Below the pieces are notes generated by a model, which saw nothing but the letters and a program-made list of their open reading frames with translations, did no database searches and was not told where the DNA came from. 64,000 nt of DNA from Adiantum capillus-veneris (Eukaryota; Streptophyta; Polypodiopsida; Polypodiales; Pteridaceae), in assembly GCA_014529385.2 (NCBI GenBank), contig CM043953.1:113275549-113339548 (forward strand), written 5' to 3'. How positions within the stretch are numbered: position 1 is the first letter of the stretch; each line of letters begins with the position of its first letter. This document shows positions 25,801-30,325 of the stretch, one piece after another. Made by a program: the position numbers and the translations under genes.

Positions 25801-28161
25801 GACAGTTTCCTACGACGTTAAATCTTCTTCTTCTTCTTCTTCTCTCGTGTTCCCTTGTCACCACACATTCTGTTGTACTTTGACAATGTTTGATAAGCGA
25901 ACCATTTCAGGGCTCGAAATGTTTTCGCCGTCTGGCCCTGCCAAAACGCGCTTCATGGTGACCATGCTTGAAACTCATTGAATTTCAACTTTCGTTCCAT
26001 TTCTATTTTCATTACTGTTTCCCCATTTCCCATAACTATACTTAAAACCACTTCTAAATTAAACCACTTTTACTTTCCTCTGATTGAGAGCAATGCGTTT
26101 CTTAAAAATTACCAGCATGTTGACAACCCTTGTCAAAATGATAGCATCCTAGCTCTTTTTGTTCAGAAACCAACAAAACAAAGAAACCGTTGAAAAAGCA
26201 TGTTATAAAACATATTCTAATCAAATCTTCGCTACTGGATAGATTGCAACCTCAAAATCCTTGAGGTCTTCAAAAAACTAGACATAGCTTTATAAGAATA
26301 CATTAAGCGCTGGAAGTTCTGGACTCAATGTACACATCAAAATCATAGCAATCCTAACTTTCTATAATTTTATTAGGCTACGTCTACACTGGAGTACGTC
26401 AGACAACAAAATTAATTCTATAGCTATGTCTACTATGGCCTGTTGCTGCATTGTAGCAATTGAAACACAGACAACCAACTTTGGTGGATTGGTTCATTAC
26501 AAAAGTAATACACATCATTATGGGCAAAACATTTAAAAAAGGAGACAAACAAGAGCATTTCGACAAAGTTCAATCAATATACTATGACAAAAATAGCCGC
26601 CATGCAAAGGAAAAAATGAGGCAGGCTTCACACACCTGAAAGCAAATGAAATGAGGGTTGTGCTTCAAAATGATAGTGCCAATAGCATTCATCCTTGCGA
26701 CCACTTCAAGGTCTTCCCGAAACCAGATATTGTAAGTCAAGATAACAATAGATTGCTTGTTATCTCCTATGGAGCTTGAATCGGTCGCTAGAGTCCGAGA
26801 CAAAAGAGTTCTTGGCGGAGAATGGCTTCCTTGATTGGCACCTATAAATGAAACTTTTGTAAGAATCAAAATGAAATGTGCAATACCTGCAGTTCAAAGC
26901 CATGCATCCCATTTTTGCTAACTGCATATTACAATGTCACAGTCATCGGATATATTGCAACGATGGAGATAAATTCTTGCAGGAATATGCACTATGACAC
27001 ATATCTTAAACCTATATGGGTAGCTGCTTCTGAGACTATGCAAGCTCTTATGCTTGAAACTTTCAAGCAGTCGTAAACACCATGAAAGGAAGCCACTCTG
27101 TAGCATATTTTTCATTTTAATAGAAAGTTTGCAGCAGAACACAATAACCTGCCTTTTGAAATGGAAGACGTGAGTAGAAAACTGATCTTACCTGCTTGCG
27201 ACTGCATATTTCTTTGCATCTTCTCTAAGTGAAGGTTTCTAAGCATAGCATTTGATACACCAGTAGACTGCCCAACATCAGACTCGTTACTTAACACAGC
27301 ATCGCCATCCTCCTGATGTTTTCTCTTTCTGTCTGCATGTTGTTGCCTCTCTTGGGTCGCAAGAGGAACGGTGGAAGTTGATGGAGAACTCACTTCAACA
27401 TGTTTCTGCGAGCTCTCTTGAGATTCAGGTAGGGCACCTGTGCATGAACGCAATGGCCAAAACTTGATTCCGCTGTTCTCTCCTCCCTCTGCATCATCAT
27501 CCAATGTTGAATCAATCTCTGCAAATGAATCAAGGGAAATGGATGATTTCAGAGTTCCACAGATCTCACAGCGACTGTCGGAGTCCTTATTGAGAAAGGT
27601 GCATGTTCTGCACCCCCATTTGGATGCGCTCTCTTGCTGTGATGAATTCAAAGAGAGAAAAGGTACACTGCTGCGGACAGATGAGGAAGAGGACTTCTTC
27701 AACTGCTCACACATCTCACACTTGTTGGAGCTTCCTTGGTTAACGAAGGTGCATGTCGGACAAGTCCAAAAAGACATGGCGCTGTGAGAAAGAGGGACCT
27801 CTCGGAGGAAATGCTTGAAAGGAATCCCCGAGTATGCTTCTGCAGAGACTGGAAGAGGGAGAGCCAGCCCAGAAACTCGACCCGAGATACTTAGCAATAG
27901 TCTTTGCTTATCCACATTCAAGGGTTCGACTGGCAGACAAGAAACTGGAGAAACCCAAGACGCAGAAACCTTTGAAACCGATTGAACGCCCTCCAACCTA
28001 AAAACAGAATGCTTATGTCTTTCTTGCTTGGAAGAGAAAGGCCCGAGAAAGGCAGCCTGCTGATAACCTTCCCGACAAAGGAAAGACTGACTATCAAGGG
28101 CAGACGCACCGGCAGTGGGGAGCGGAGGAGCAGAGGTAGAAGCACGCCATAGCCAGCACAT
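1255..28161 (-). CDS. TDP2: Tyrosyl-DNA phosphodiesterase 2, five-exon host gene
   Basis: TDP2 removes topoisomerase II peptides left on DNA 5' ends by cutting the 5'-phosphotyrosyl bond. It is an Mg-dependent enzyme of the EEP (endonuclease/exonuclease/phosphatase) fold. Coding exons are 27192-28161, 26636-26841, 2033-2143, 1599-1931 and 1255-1512, all GT..AG with matching phases. They give 625 residues from the ATG at 28161 or 497 from the ATG at 27777. Numbered from the latter: two RanBP2-type zinc fingers (Cys6/9/20/23 and Cys56/59/70/73), a Ser-rich linker, then the EEP motifs TYNIWF (231-236), FQEVTP (around Gln264-Glu265), THLES (342-346), GGDMNWDD (Asp384, Asn386) and SDHFGL (His484). 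Animal TDP2 has a UBA domain where plants carry these fingers, so ubiquitin binding is inferred. Introns are 350, about 24,492, 101 and 86 bp. No coding disruption is seen; expression is not shown by sequence. Confidence 0.93.
1599..1931 (-). CDS. TDP2: TDP2 coding exon 4 (THLES and GDMNWD motifs)
   Basis: This 333-bp, 111-codon exon is in phase 0. It holds the substrate-side motif ATTHLES and the catalytic GGDMNWDD (Asp and Asn), between them a helix ([10 protein letters not shown]) typical of TDP2, and then the conserved [11 protein letters not shown]. The acceptor follows a (TG)n pyrimidine-rich tract in the 101-bp intron 3. The donor is GAG|GTATTG. Confidence 0.93.
2033..2143 (-). CDS. 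TDP2: TDP2 coding exon 3 (catalytic Glu, SSWW motif)
   Basis: This 111-bp, 37-codon exon is in phase 0 on both sides. It opens with Glu-Val-Thr-Pro, giving the metal-binding Glu of the EEP fold, and continues through [12 protein letters not shown] and AYFCLL, which match the plant TDP2 pattern. The acceptor is TTTGTGCAG and the donor is TTG|GTGAGA. Confidence 0.92.
2144..3470. other. Intron sequence left of the L elements; nothing assigned
   Basis: There is a minus-strand open frame at 2598-2804 with a Glu/Gly/Lys-rich low-complexity start, but no recognisable domain. From about 2900 to 3460 the plus strand is rich in CTC/GCC triplets and has an A12 run near 3227-3238. It could be very old element sequence. 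I see no gene. Confidence 0.4.
3471..3993 (+). repeat. L2 5' LTR, first part
   Basis: Starts TGTCACGTGACACATCC, the same start as the 3' LTR at 10690. It ends at the L1 insertion; its last five bases (TTTCA) recur at 8003-8007. Confidence 0.8.
3994..5218 (-). repeat. L1 3' LTR
   Basis: Read on the minus strand it starts TGTCACATGACAC and ends GCACCTAACA. It contains many AGCGTTTT words and GTC/GAC-rich triplet runs. It matches 6924-8002. Confidence 0.8.
5219..5231 (-). other. L1 polypurine tract
   Basis: The minus-strand sequence GAAAAGGAGGGGA directly precedes the LTR start, as expected for a plus-strand priming site. L2 has the same tract at 10678-10689. Confidence 0.75.
5410..6544 (-). 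pseudogene. L1 coding region (coiled-coil and Asp/His-rich protein), broken
   Basis: Homologous to the L2 ORF and the segment after it. Visible parts are a Lys/Arg/Glu-rich helix, a long Asp/His repeat stretch around 6150-6330 on this strand, repeated EPIL..RSKEP units, and the conserved downstream segment with PQLIDLDQ. It carries a few breaks. Because both copies share the order of parts, this protein is a family feature and not a chance frame. Confidence 0.65.
6911..6922 (-). other. L1 primer binding site (initiator Met tRNA)
   Basis: The minus-strand sequence TGGTATCAAAGC lies one base inside the 5' LTR. It is one base off the usual TGGTATCAGAGC, which L2 has exactly. Confidence 0.75.
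6924..8002 (-). repeat. L1 5' LTR
   Basis: On the minus strand it starts TGTCACGTGACACATCC at 8002 and ends CCTTACA at 6924. It is directly followed at its outer edge by TTTCA, the target duplication. Confidence 0.8.
8003..8547 (+). repeat. L2 5' LTR, second part
   Basis: Resumes with TTTCA after L1 and ends TGCACCTTACA, one base before the primer site. It carries the R/U5-like segment also seen in the other L copies (CTCTCTCTATCTCTCAGTCTC; GAGCACAGTTCGGAGC). Confidence 0.8.
8549..8560 (+). other. L2 primer binding site (initiator Met tRNA)
   Basis: TGGTATCAGAGC, the standard plant initiator-Met primer site, one base after the LTR end. Confidence 0.85.
8999..10252 (+). CDS. L2 ORF: coiled-coil, Asp/His-rich protein of unknown role
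   Basis: An open frame of 417 codons; an inner Met at residue 20 (MDTSHGG) is an equally likely start. Residues about 59-195 form a long charged helix rich in Glu, Arg, Lys and Gln, likely a coiled coil. Residues about 200-260 are Asp/His/Asn-rich (repeats of the type HDDLHD). Two 22-residue repeats with the core [10 protein letters not shown] follow. The C-terminal 100 residues are His- and Met-rich and end LIDLD. No zinc knuckle, protease, polymerase or integrase motif is visible. It fills nearly the whole space between primer site and polypurine tract, where a gag would lie, and has a broken homologue in L1. A structural, RNA-binding or multimerising role is a guess. Confidence 0.6.
   Translation: MNFRVQTPRLLWIFITRSGMDTSHGGGEHGRDAEEFSPPGGFSDPPPSPSTPRIAVTPMEALEQMFMDKRIELEAQRAALERKRKERQVAWEQRKEQLDRKHTERKAERKAEKEVERKAHLEREREPAEERMTALERKHEQSRLVTKESLAEFDRKCEERRLEYEEQSAEQMKELLRLFSHVQAQIAKNHEKETLSVSSSPNHDTQDLHDDLDDDDKHDELHDNDEHDNLQDQDVISHKHDDLQDNDVIVHKNDGSVDTFSSEANLIANSINHEEPILALESRSKEPPQEDSINHKEPILALESRSTDHPHEVLCVRMISQYALFECFIRDAFLYFSHRPYVIPFHRHDILFNEHDSLMNEHRCMRITHEKMKCLHSRNSHSMSLPWHDTVSERGQEGLSIAHRHFHCVLPQLIDLD
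9805..9936 (+). repeat. Two in-frame 66-bp repeats in the L2 ORF
   Basis: Units 9805-9870 and 9871-9936 both begin TTCGATCAATCAC and differ at few positions. A similar doubled unit is visible in L1 near 6000-6090, so the duplication may predate both copies. Confidence 0.8.
10277..10546 (+). other. L2 conserved 3' coding-like segment
   Basis: An open frame of 89 codons whose translation (FDERFGTPS.., [19 protein letters not shown]..) is matched by the corresponding part of L1 (5410-5682). It lies between the main ORF and the polypurine tract. Function unknown. Confidence 0.5.
10678..10689 (+). other. L2 polypurine tract
   Basis: AAAAGGAGGGGA immediately before the LTR start TGTCACG. Confidence 0.8.
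10690..11141 (+). repeat. L2 3' LTR, first part
   Basis: Matches 3471 onward closely for about 450 bp, then stops where the chromovirus LTR starts at 11142. Confidence 0.8.
11142..11578 (+). repeat. Chromovirus 5' LTR
   Basis: 437 bp from TGTCACGTTTGTGAC to AATCCTCACA, placed directly before the primer site. It has a TATATAAG box at about 11434-11441. No second copy is seen in the window. Confidence 0.75.
11580..11591 (+). other. Chromovirus primer binding site (initiator Met tRNA)
   Basis: TGGTATCAGAGC one base after the LTR end. A run of about 14 C lies downstream in the leader, near 11651-11664. Confidence 0.85.
12286..13510 (+). pseudogene. Chromovirus gag region, decayed
   Basis: A Pro/Val-rich segment near 12540-12640 ([12 protein letters not shown] type) is followed by gag-like helices ([13 protein letters not shown], typical of Ty3/gypsy gag) and a single zinc knuckle (C-x2-C-x4-H-x4-C type: [13 protein letters not shown]) near 13455-13495. 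The stretch 11592-12285 is untranslated leader with no assigned feature. Confidence 0.65.
13511..13900 (+). pseudogene. Chromovirus protease region
   Basis: Contains the aspartic protease core [15 protein letters not shown] with the catalytic Asp-Ser-Gly triad, followed by a LHLPTQQ segment. It lies directly after the zinc knuckle, as usual. Confidence 0.7.
14263..15533 (+). pseudogene. Chromovirus reverse transcriptase and RNase H
   Basis: RT blocks seen in order: the RMCIDYR-type block ([12 protein letters not shown]), the [15 protein letters not shown] block, [11 protein letters not shown], the polymerase box ([12 protein letters not shown]) and the LGHVIS block. RNase H follows with the [33 protein letters not shown] and [11 protein letters not shown] signatures. 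It is broken in several places. Confidence 0.88.
15558..17009 (+). pseudogene. Chromovirus integrase and chromodomain
   Basis: The HHCC zinc region is recognisable near 15790-15900. The catalytic core follows with the [33 protein letters not shown] and [15 protein letters not shown] signatures. The C-terminal part ([29 protein letters not shown]) leads into a chromodomain ([28 protein letters not shown]). The last codons before the stop at 17074 lie in L-type LTR sequence. Confidence 0.88.
17009..17902 (+). repeat. L-type LTR piece (middle to 3' end)
   Basis: Begins inside the LTR at AGAAGAGGCAACAGGAGC, which aligns with the L1 LTR middle, and ends CGCTGCACCTAACA. It holds AGCGTTTT words, (GTCATC)-like triplets near 17430-17465 and the GAGCACAGTTCGGAGC segment. 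No primer site follows. Its coverage overlaps that of 10690-11141 by roughly 100 bp, so the two are not simply halves of one LTR split by the chromovirus. Confidence 0.7.
17903..18213. other. Unassigned sequence before the long (CT)n tract
   Basis: No gene seen. The part from about 18100 (TTTTTGTACCCAGAC, TTGTATCAGAC, CATAGGTCATTTTGGCC) resembles 25680-25715 just before another (CT)n tract, so it is probably part of the same dispersed repeat or of an element end. Confidence 0.35.
18214..18440 (+). repeat. Dispersed repeat copy 1: long (CT)n plus shared 3' flank
   Basis: A 72-bp (TC)n tract (18214-18285) is followed by sequence shared with 28262-28368 (reversed): GCCATTTCCCTCTTGAAT, GAGTTCAACTCTCC, GCTAGATCTTT and GGGATAGTTTCCTATGA. 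GAGTTCAACTC resembles a tRNA B-box, so a tRNA-derived SINE is possible. No A-box was identified. Confidence 0.6.
18690..19842 (-). pseudogene. LINE-like debris (downstream of reverse transcriptase), low certainty
   Basis: The minus-strand translation near 18895-18700 contains [17 protein letters not shown] followed by a Leu-rich helix, the pattern seen at the C-terminal end of plant non-LTR retrotransposon ORF2 (zf-RVT region). Between 19358 and 19155 there is [14 protein letters not shown].., and between 19884 and 19516 a Trp/Leu-rich stretch that could be earlier ORF2. Stops and shifts interrupt every part. No poly(A) tail or target duplication was found. It could also be unrelated old DNA. 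Confidence 0.35.
19843..20262 (+). repeat. Inverted-repeat arm, left (LTR-like, starts TGTAACAAAC)
   Basis: About 420 bp, matching the reverse complement of 21322-21696 along most of its length (shared words: TGTAACAAACTTG, GGCCCCAAAGACTGGCGCCCCTTTCGGTATT, CCACGTCA). The outer end begins TGTAACA like an LTR. The inner end meets the solo L LTR. Confidence 0.65.
20264..21321 (+). repeat. Solo L-type LTR between inverted arms
   Basis: About 1.06 kb. It starts inside the LTR (CCGTGCATGTCC, lacking about the first 130 bp) and ends TGCACCTTACA at the normal LTR end. It holds nine or more GCGTTTT words on the plus strand. No primer site or interior follows. Confidence 0.75.
21322..21696 (-). repeat. 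Inverted-repeat arm, right (LTR of a minus-strand gypsy fossil)
   Basis: On the minus strand it begins TGTAACAAACTTGGACACCCC and pairs with the left arm. On its upstream side (higher coordinates) lie integrase and RNase H pieces on the same strand, which is where the 3' LTR of a gypsy element belongs. Confidence 0.6.
21697..22235 (-). pseudogene. Ty3/gypsy pol fragment: RNase H and integrase zinc region
   Basis: RNase H signatures at 22235-22043 ([31 protein letters not shown]). Downstream on the same strand (about 21960-21830) is an integrase HHCC-type region ([28 protein letters not shown]). It is heavily decayed, with most of pol missing. Confidence 0.75.
22236..22713. other. Unassigned, C-rich plus strand
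   Basis: A 26-bp word (TCAAAAGCTCTTTCTC plus neighbours) occurs at 22167-22185 and again at about 22246-22264. The rest is rich in CTC/CTT and gives long chance frames on the plus strand with no known domain. Confidence 0.35.
22714..23128 (-). pseudogene. Pentatricopeptide repeat (PPR, PLS type) pseudogene piece
   Basis: Translations in changing frames give PPR signatures in the right order: a DVIIS-like motif near 23120, RYARYGS, then [13 protein letters not shown] and [15 protein letters not shown], then [14 protein letters not shown] near 22800, and [11 protein letters not shown] near 22715. These match P/L/S-type repeats such as DVVSWNALIxGY and PDAITYACxLKA of organelle RNA-editing PPR proteins. 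At least three frame changes and several stops make it clearly dead. It has no intron within the matched part, as many PPR genes also lack introns. One frame (about 65 codons at 22915-23118) is open by chance. Confidence 0.55.
23129..23429. other. Unassigned; simple GATGCTAAT / GGTACTTGATG-like repetition
   Basis: Short degenerate repeats of GCTAAT, GGTGCT and TACTTG run from about 23250 to 23440. No coding sense seen. Confidence 0.4.
23430..23725 (-). repeat. Old L-like LTR remnant, low certainty
   Basis: On the minus strand it has the same style as the L LTR middle: AACGCT/AGCGTTTT words, ATCGACGA-type triplet runs, and a GAAAACTGAAAACGCTGAGGG word that also occurs at 4550 and 7350 in L1. 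Its ends are not defined. Confidence 0.4.
23796..23921 (+). repeat. 63-bp tandem duplication
   Basis: Units 23796-23858 and 23859-23921 begin GGAAGATGAACTTGATGGA and differ at about two positions. The unit is a multiple of three, but the surrounding frame matches nothing known. Confidence 0.9.
24415..24905 (+). pseudogene. hAT-family (DUF659-like) transposase fossil
   Basis: The plus-strand translation gives [36 protein letters not shown], then [34 protein letters not shown] and [16 protein letters not shown]. The order TRFAT / R-W / P-V-L-x-I-V-D-x-D / G-x-x-Y / LH-A-x-F-LDP is that of plant hAT-like transposases of the DUF659 group. In-frame stops and shifts occur throughout. The N-terminal zinc finger and the C-terminal dimerisation region are not seen, and no terminal inverted repeats were found. 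The DNA from 23930 to 24414 is AT-rich and may be its decayed upstream part. Confidence 0.7.
24930..25299 (+). repeat. Old LTR end related to the L family, low certainty
   Basis: Near its end it has AGTAAAAGGAACCTTGAG, GCGCTCTCATC and CGCTACACATAACA, matching the order and wording of the L LTR end (AAGGAACCCTTGAGC, CACTCATC, CGCTGCACCTAACA). The start is not defined. Confidence 0.4.
25300..25722. other. Unassigned intron sequence
   Basis: No gene or clear repeat. The last 40 bp resemble the sequence ahead of the other long (CT)n tract near 18175-18213. Confidence 0.4.
25723..25830 (+). repeat. Dispersed repeat copy 2: long (CT)n plus short shared flank
   Basis: A 75-bp (TC)n tract followed by GACAGTTTCCTACGACGTTAA, a match to GATAGTTTCCTATGATGTTAA of copy 1 at 18405-18425. 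The B-box-like middle part is absent here. Confidence 0.55.
25831..26635. other. Intron sequence next to TDP2 exon 2
   Basis: AT-rich sequence with no recognised element or gene. It ends at the exon 2 donor. Confidence 0.5.
26636..26841 (-). CDS. TDP2: TDP2 coding exon 2 (start of EEP domain)
   Basis: This 206-bp exon follows a ..TATAG acceptor and ends ..CTTTCAG before GTGTG, in phase 0. It encodes a short Ser/Thr-rich stretch and then the first catalytic motif of the EEP fold (ILTYNIWF, metal/phosphate Asn). A helix (Asp-Leu-Glu-Val-Val-Ala-Arg-Met) and the strand HFICFQ follow. The last codon is the Gln of the family's L/F-Q-E-V motif; the catalytic Glu lies 24.5 kb away in exon 3. Confidence 0.92.
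27192..28161 (-). CDS. TDP2: TDP2 coding exon 1 (leader, two zinc fingers, linker)
   Basis: This exon encodes two W-x-C-x2-C-x10-C-x2-C fingers of RanBP2/NZF type and then a polar Ser/Gln/Lys linker. It ends ..CAAGCAG before GTAAGA, in phase 1. The frame is open upstream to an ATG at 28161, which adds 128 residues rich in Ser, Arg and Leu with few acidic residues ahead of the finger-proximal ATG at 27777 (MSFWTCPTC). The extra part could be an organelle transit peptide or simply 5' UTR. I give the longer start but rate the two about equal. The proximal ATG yields the compact layout expected for plant homologues. Confidence 0.85.
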
Positions 28162-28261
28162 AGACGCTCAAGTATGTTGGGACTAGACACCCCTTAAACT
28201 CCTCATACTAAAAATTCATATGAGGGACTTCCCGCGCGGTTCATAAAACAGAGAGCAGAAG

Positions 28262-28364
28262 AAGAGAGTTTTAATGTCATAGGAAACTATCCCAGGAGAC
28301 GTTAAAGATCTAGCTGACAAGGAGAGTTGAACTCGGGATCTAAAATTCAAGAGGGAAATGGCAT

Positions 28365-28400
<36 letters not shown>
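28262..28400 (-). repeat. Dispersed repeat copy 3, just upstream of TDP2
   Basis: On the minus strand: (CT)n from 28400 to 28369, then GCCATTTCCCTCTTGAAT, GAGTTCAACTCTCC, GCTAGATCTTTAACG and GGGATAGTTTCCTATGACATTAA. About 100 bp aligns well with copy 1. It lies about 100 bp upstream of the longest TDP2 start, so it may sit in the promoter or 5' UTR. Confidence 0.65.
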
Positions 28401-28402
<2 letters not shown>

Positions 28403-29292
28403 AGAAAGGAAAATACACAAACCATTAACAAAATTGGGTTGCAAGTTAGTTTCAAATGGGTGATCATAGGGCCAGTCACGTGGCGCAATGGTTGGCAACC
28501 AGCATGTATTCAGTTCACATGGAAAGCCAAAATTTCGTAAATACATTGAAAATTGGCATCTTTTATTCTTTGCGAAGCTGAAAAGCGAACAAAATATTGT
28601 TGTTTCTTGCGGTTTCCAGCCTGCTCCACCTTCTCCCCTAGGAGCAGCATCGCAACCTGAAACCGGCAACCTAGGCAGCAACCAGCTATGGGAACTTCTC
28701 AAGTTCTCAACTAGTTGCCAGCTTGTTGGCAACTAGTTGGCAACCCGACGTTTCAGAAAGGTTGCTTACATGACTAAAAGGGATGCCTATCTCACTATCC
28801 TATTTACCAAGTTCTTCTCCCGTAATGGAGGCTTTTATGTTATGATGTCATAGAGGCACCTGTAAGAGGCATAAGAAAAGTACGCATTTCTTCTCCAAGG
28901 TTTGTCTCTCAACAATCATGGAAGACTCAACCTAGTGGCCTTTTTCATATACCCCTAGTTTGAACAAACGGTTACAGGATAGTTTAAAGGCATCTAAGTG
29001 ACCTCACATTTGAGACTCATCCCATCGACAGTTGCTTCCGATTGGAATTAGGAGGACGATATGACCATCTACACTAGAAGTTGCATTTTCTTGAGGAACT
29101 ATTCTTTACAGAGTAGTTATTCGTCTCTCCAACCCAAATCCATAACCTCGATTTCTTCAAACAGATCAATAGATCCTTGTTTCCCCAGTTTTACTTGATG
29201 ATCTCCCCCCCCCCCCCCCCACTTATCATTAACCCCTCGTGGAGGGTTTACCTAAATGCTTCCTCATTGTGGACTTCGCCTCCTCCATGTTG
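28403..29292. other. Unassigned sequence upstream of TDP2
   Basis: No gene recognised. It contains a perfect 12-bp inverted repeat (28709-28720 and 28727-28738) and a C15 run (29206-29220). The right part may be the decayed downstream end of the old gypsy element G3. Confidence 0.4.
28709..28738. repeat. Perfect 12-bp inverted repeat, 6-bp loop
   Basis: AACTAGTTGCCA, then GCTTGT, then TGGCAACTAGTT. TTGGCAACTAG-like words recur in the 60 bp around it. Confidence 0.85.
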
Positions 29293-29724
29293 TCAAAAAT
29301 TTAGATGATGGCCTCTACAACACCACTTAAAACCATCATATGAAGGATGGGAGAGGCCACTCATAAGAAGGAATGTTTTATGATCTCCTCTCACCCTAAA
29401 GTCACCAGCACAAACACAAGCTGAAACCTTAATAAGCTTTAGGCATAAACTCACCTTAGCATAGATTACATTTTTAGGTGCATAACCAAGCATCATTTTC
29501 ACATAGATATGCAAATTAGCATGCTTATAACCAAAATTTAAGAGAAGATCATTAACTTGAGACAACACAAAACTGATGGTCCCAAGATTAAGTCTTCATT
29601 CATGTGCTCATCAACTATACATATAAAAGTATGCGGGCAAGAGAATCCATGAACCGTGCATGATATTCAAGTTGATTTTCCCTAAAGTTGGAGCGACTTT
29701 TTTGTTGCATCCTTTGACAGTGGC
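29293..29724 (-). mobile_element. G3 gypsy fossil, downstream piece (left of G1)
   Basis: Continues the element broken by G1: GTGGC at 29720-29724 is repeated at 43308-43312, and the translation (TVKGCNKKVAPT.., DLILG) carries on the protease-like segment that stops at 43308. Heavily decayed. Confidence 0.6.
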
Positions 29725-30312
29725 TGTGCGCGTCTGCCGCACGTGTCGGAGCTAGGGACTTGCCGAGCACCGTGTGCGAGCCACGAAGGCTGCAAGCACA
29801 CAACTAGCAGGCCTAGCAAGCTCACAGAGAGCAGGGGTGTGTCACTCACCTCCCTGCACTTGTCGCCGTGAAGGATTCCTCGCCGCGAAGAAGAAGGAGC
29901 CACCGCTTCGCCACGCTCAACCGCTTCGCCGCCGCCGTCGTGCCTTCATAATGCTCGATTGCCCACACACACTCTCTCTCTCCCTCTCTCACATACACAC
30001 ACACACACACAAGGAGGTGAAGAAGAAGAAGATGGAGATGGAGATGGAGCAAGAGCACTCTTCTATTGCACAAATGAGAGAATGCCTCAATTTTAGGTTT
30101 AGGTGACTTTTGTATGAGCTCGCCCCATTCACATTTGGGCGCCCATGCTTAGCCAACTAACCCTTGCGTGTTCCAGTTAGAGTGCACCTCTCATCGGCGA
30201 TCACTCTACCCTTTTCCTATTGGACCGACAAGCCCGGTGCCTGACTCTACTAAATAAATAATAAGGCGTCCGTCGTAGGTGATAGGGTGTCCGTGAGCCA
30301 CGAGGGTTAACA
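29725..30312 (-). repeat. G1 3' LTR
   Basis: 588 bp, TG..CA ends (minus-strand start TGTTAACCCTCG). It contains (CT)n/(CA)n runs near 29970-30012. A plus-strand open frame of 110 codons across it is also present in the other LTR and is an LTR artefact. Confidence 0.93.
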
Positions 30313-30325
30313 TGCCCCCCTTCCT
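30313..30325 (-). other. G1 polypurine tract
   Basis: The minus-strand sequence AGGAAGGGGGGCA lies directly before TGTTAACC. G2 has the same tract at 54201-54213. Confidence 0.85.

Larger units (their letters stand above)
2144..26635 (-). other. TDP2: TDP2 intron 2, about 24.5 kb, full of transposable elements
   Basis: Bounded by GT (26635-26634) and AG (2145-2144) on the minus strand. Intron 1 is 26842-27191 (350 bp), intron 3 is 1932-2032 and intron 4 is 1513-1598, so nearly all gene length is in this one intron. Most of its content can be assigned to retroelements, listed separately. No second host gene of clear integrity was found inside it. Confidence 0.9.

Noticed and set aside
27440-27787. 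Plus-strand ORF of 115 codons opposite TDP2 exon 1
   Set aside because: Shadow of the real exon; the minus-strand frame has zinc fingers and correct splice sites.
29774-30106. A 110-codon plus-strand ORF that recurs at 42769-43101 and looks like a duplicated gene
   Set aside because: Both copies lie inside the G1 LTRs; the similar pair in G2 (53621-53983, 61796-62305) also lies in or across LTRs. Not a gene.
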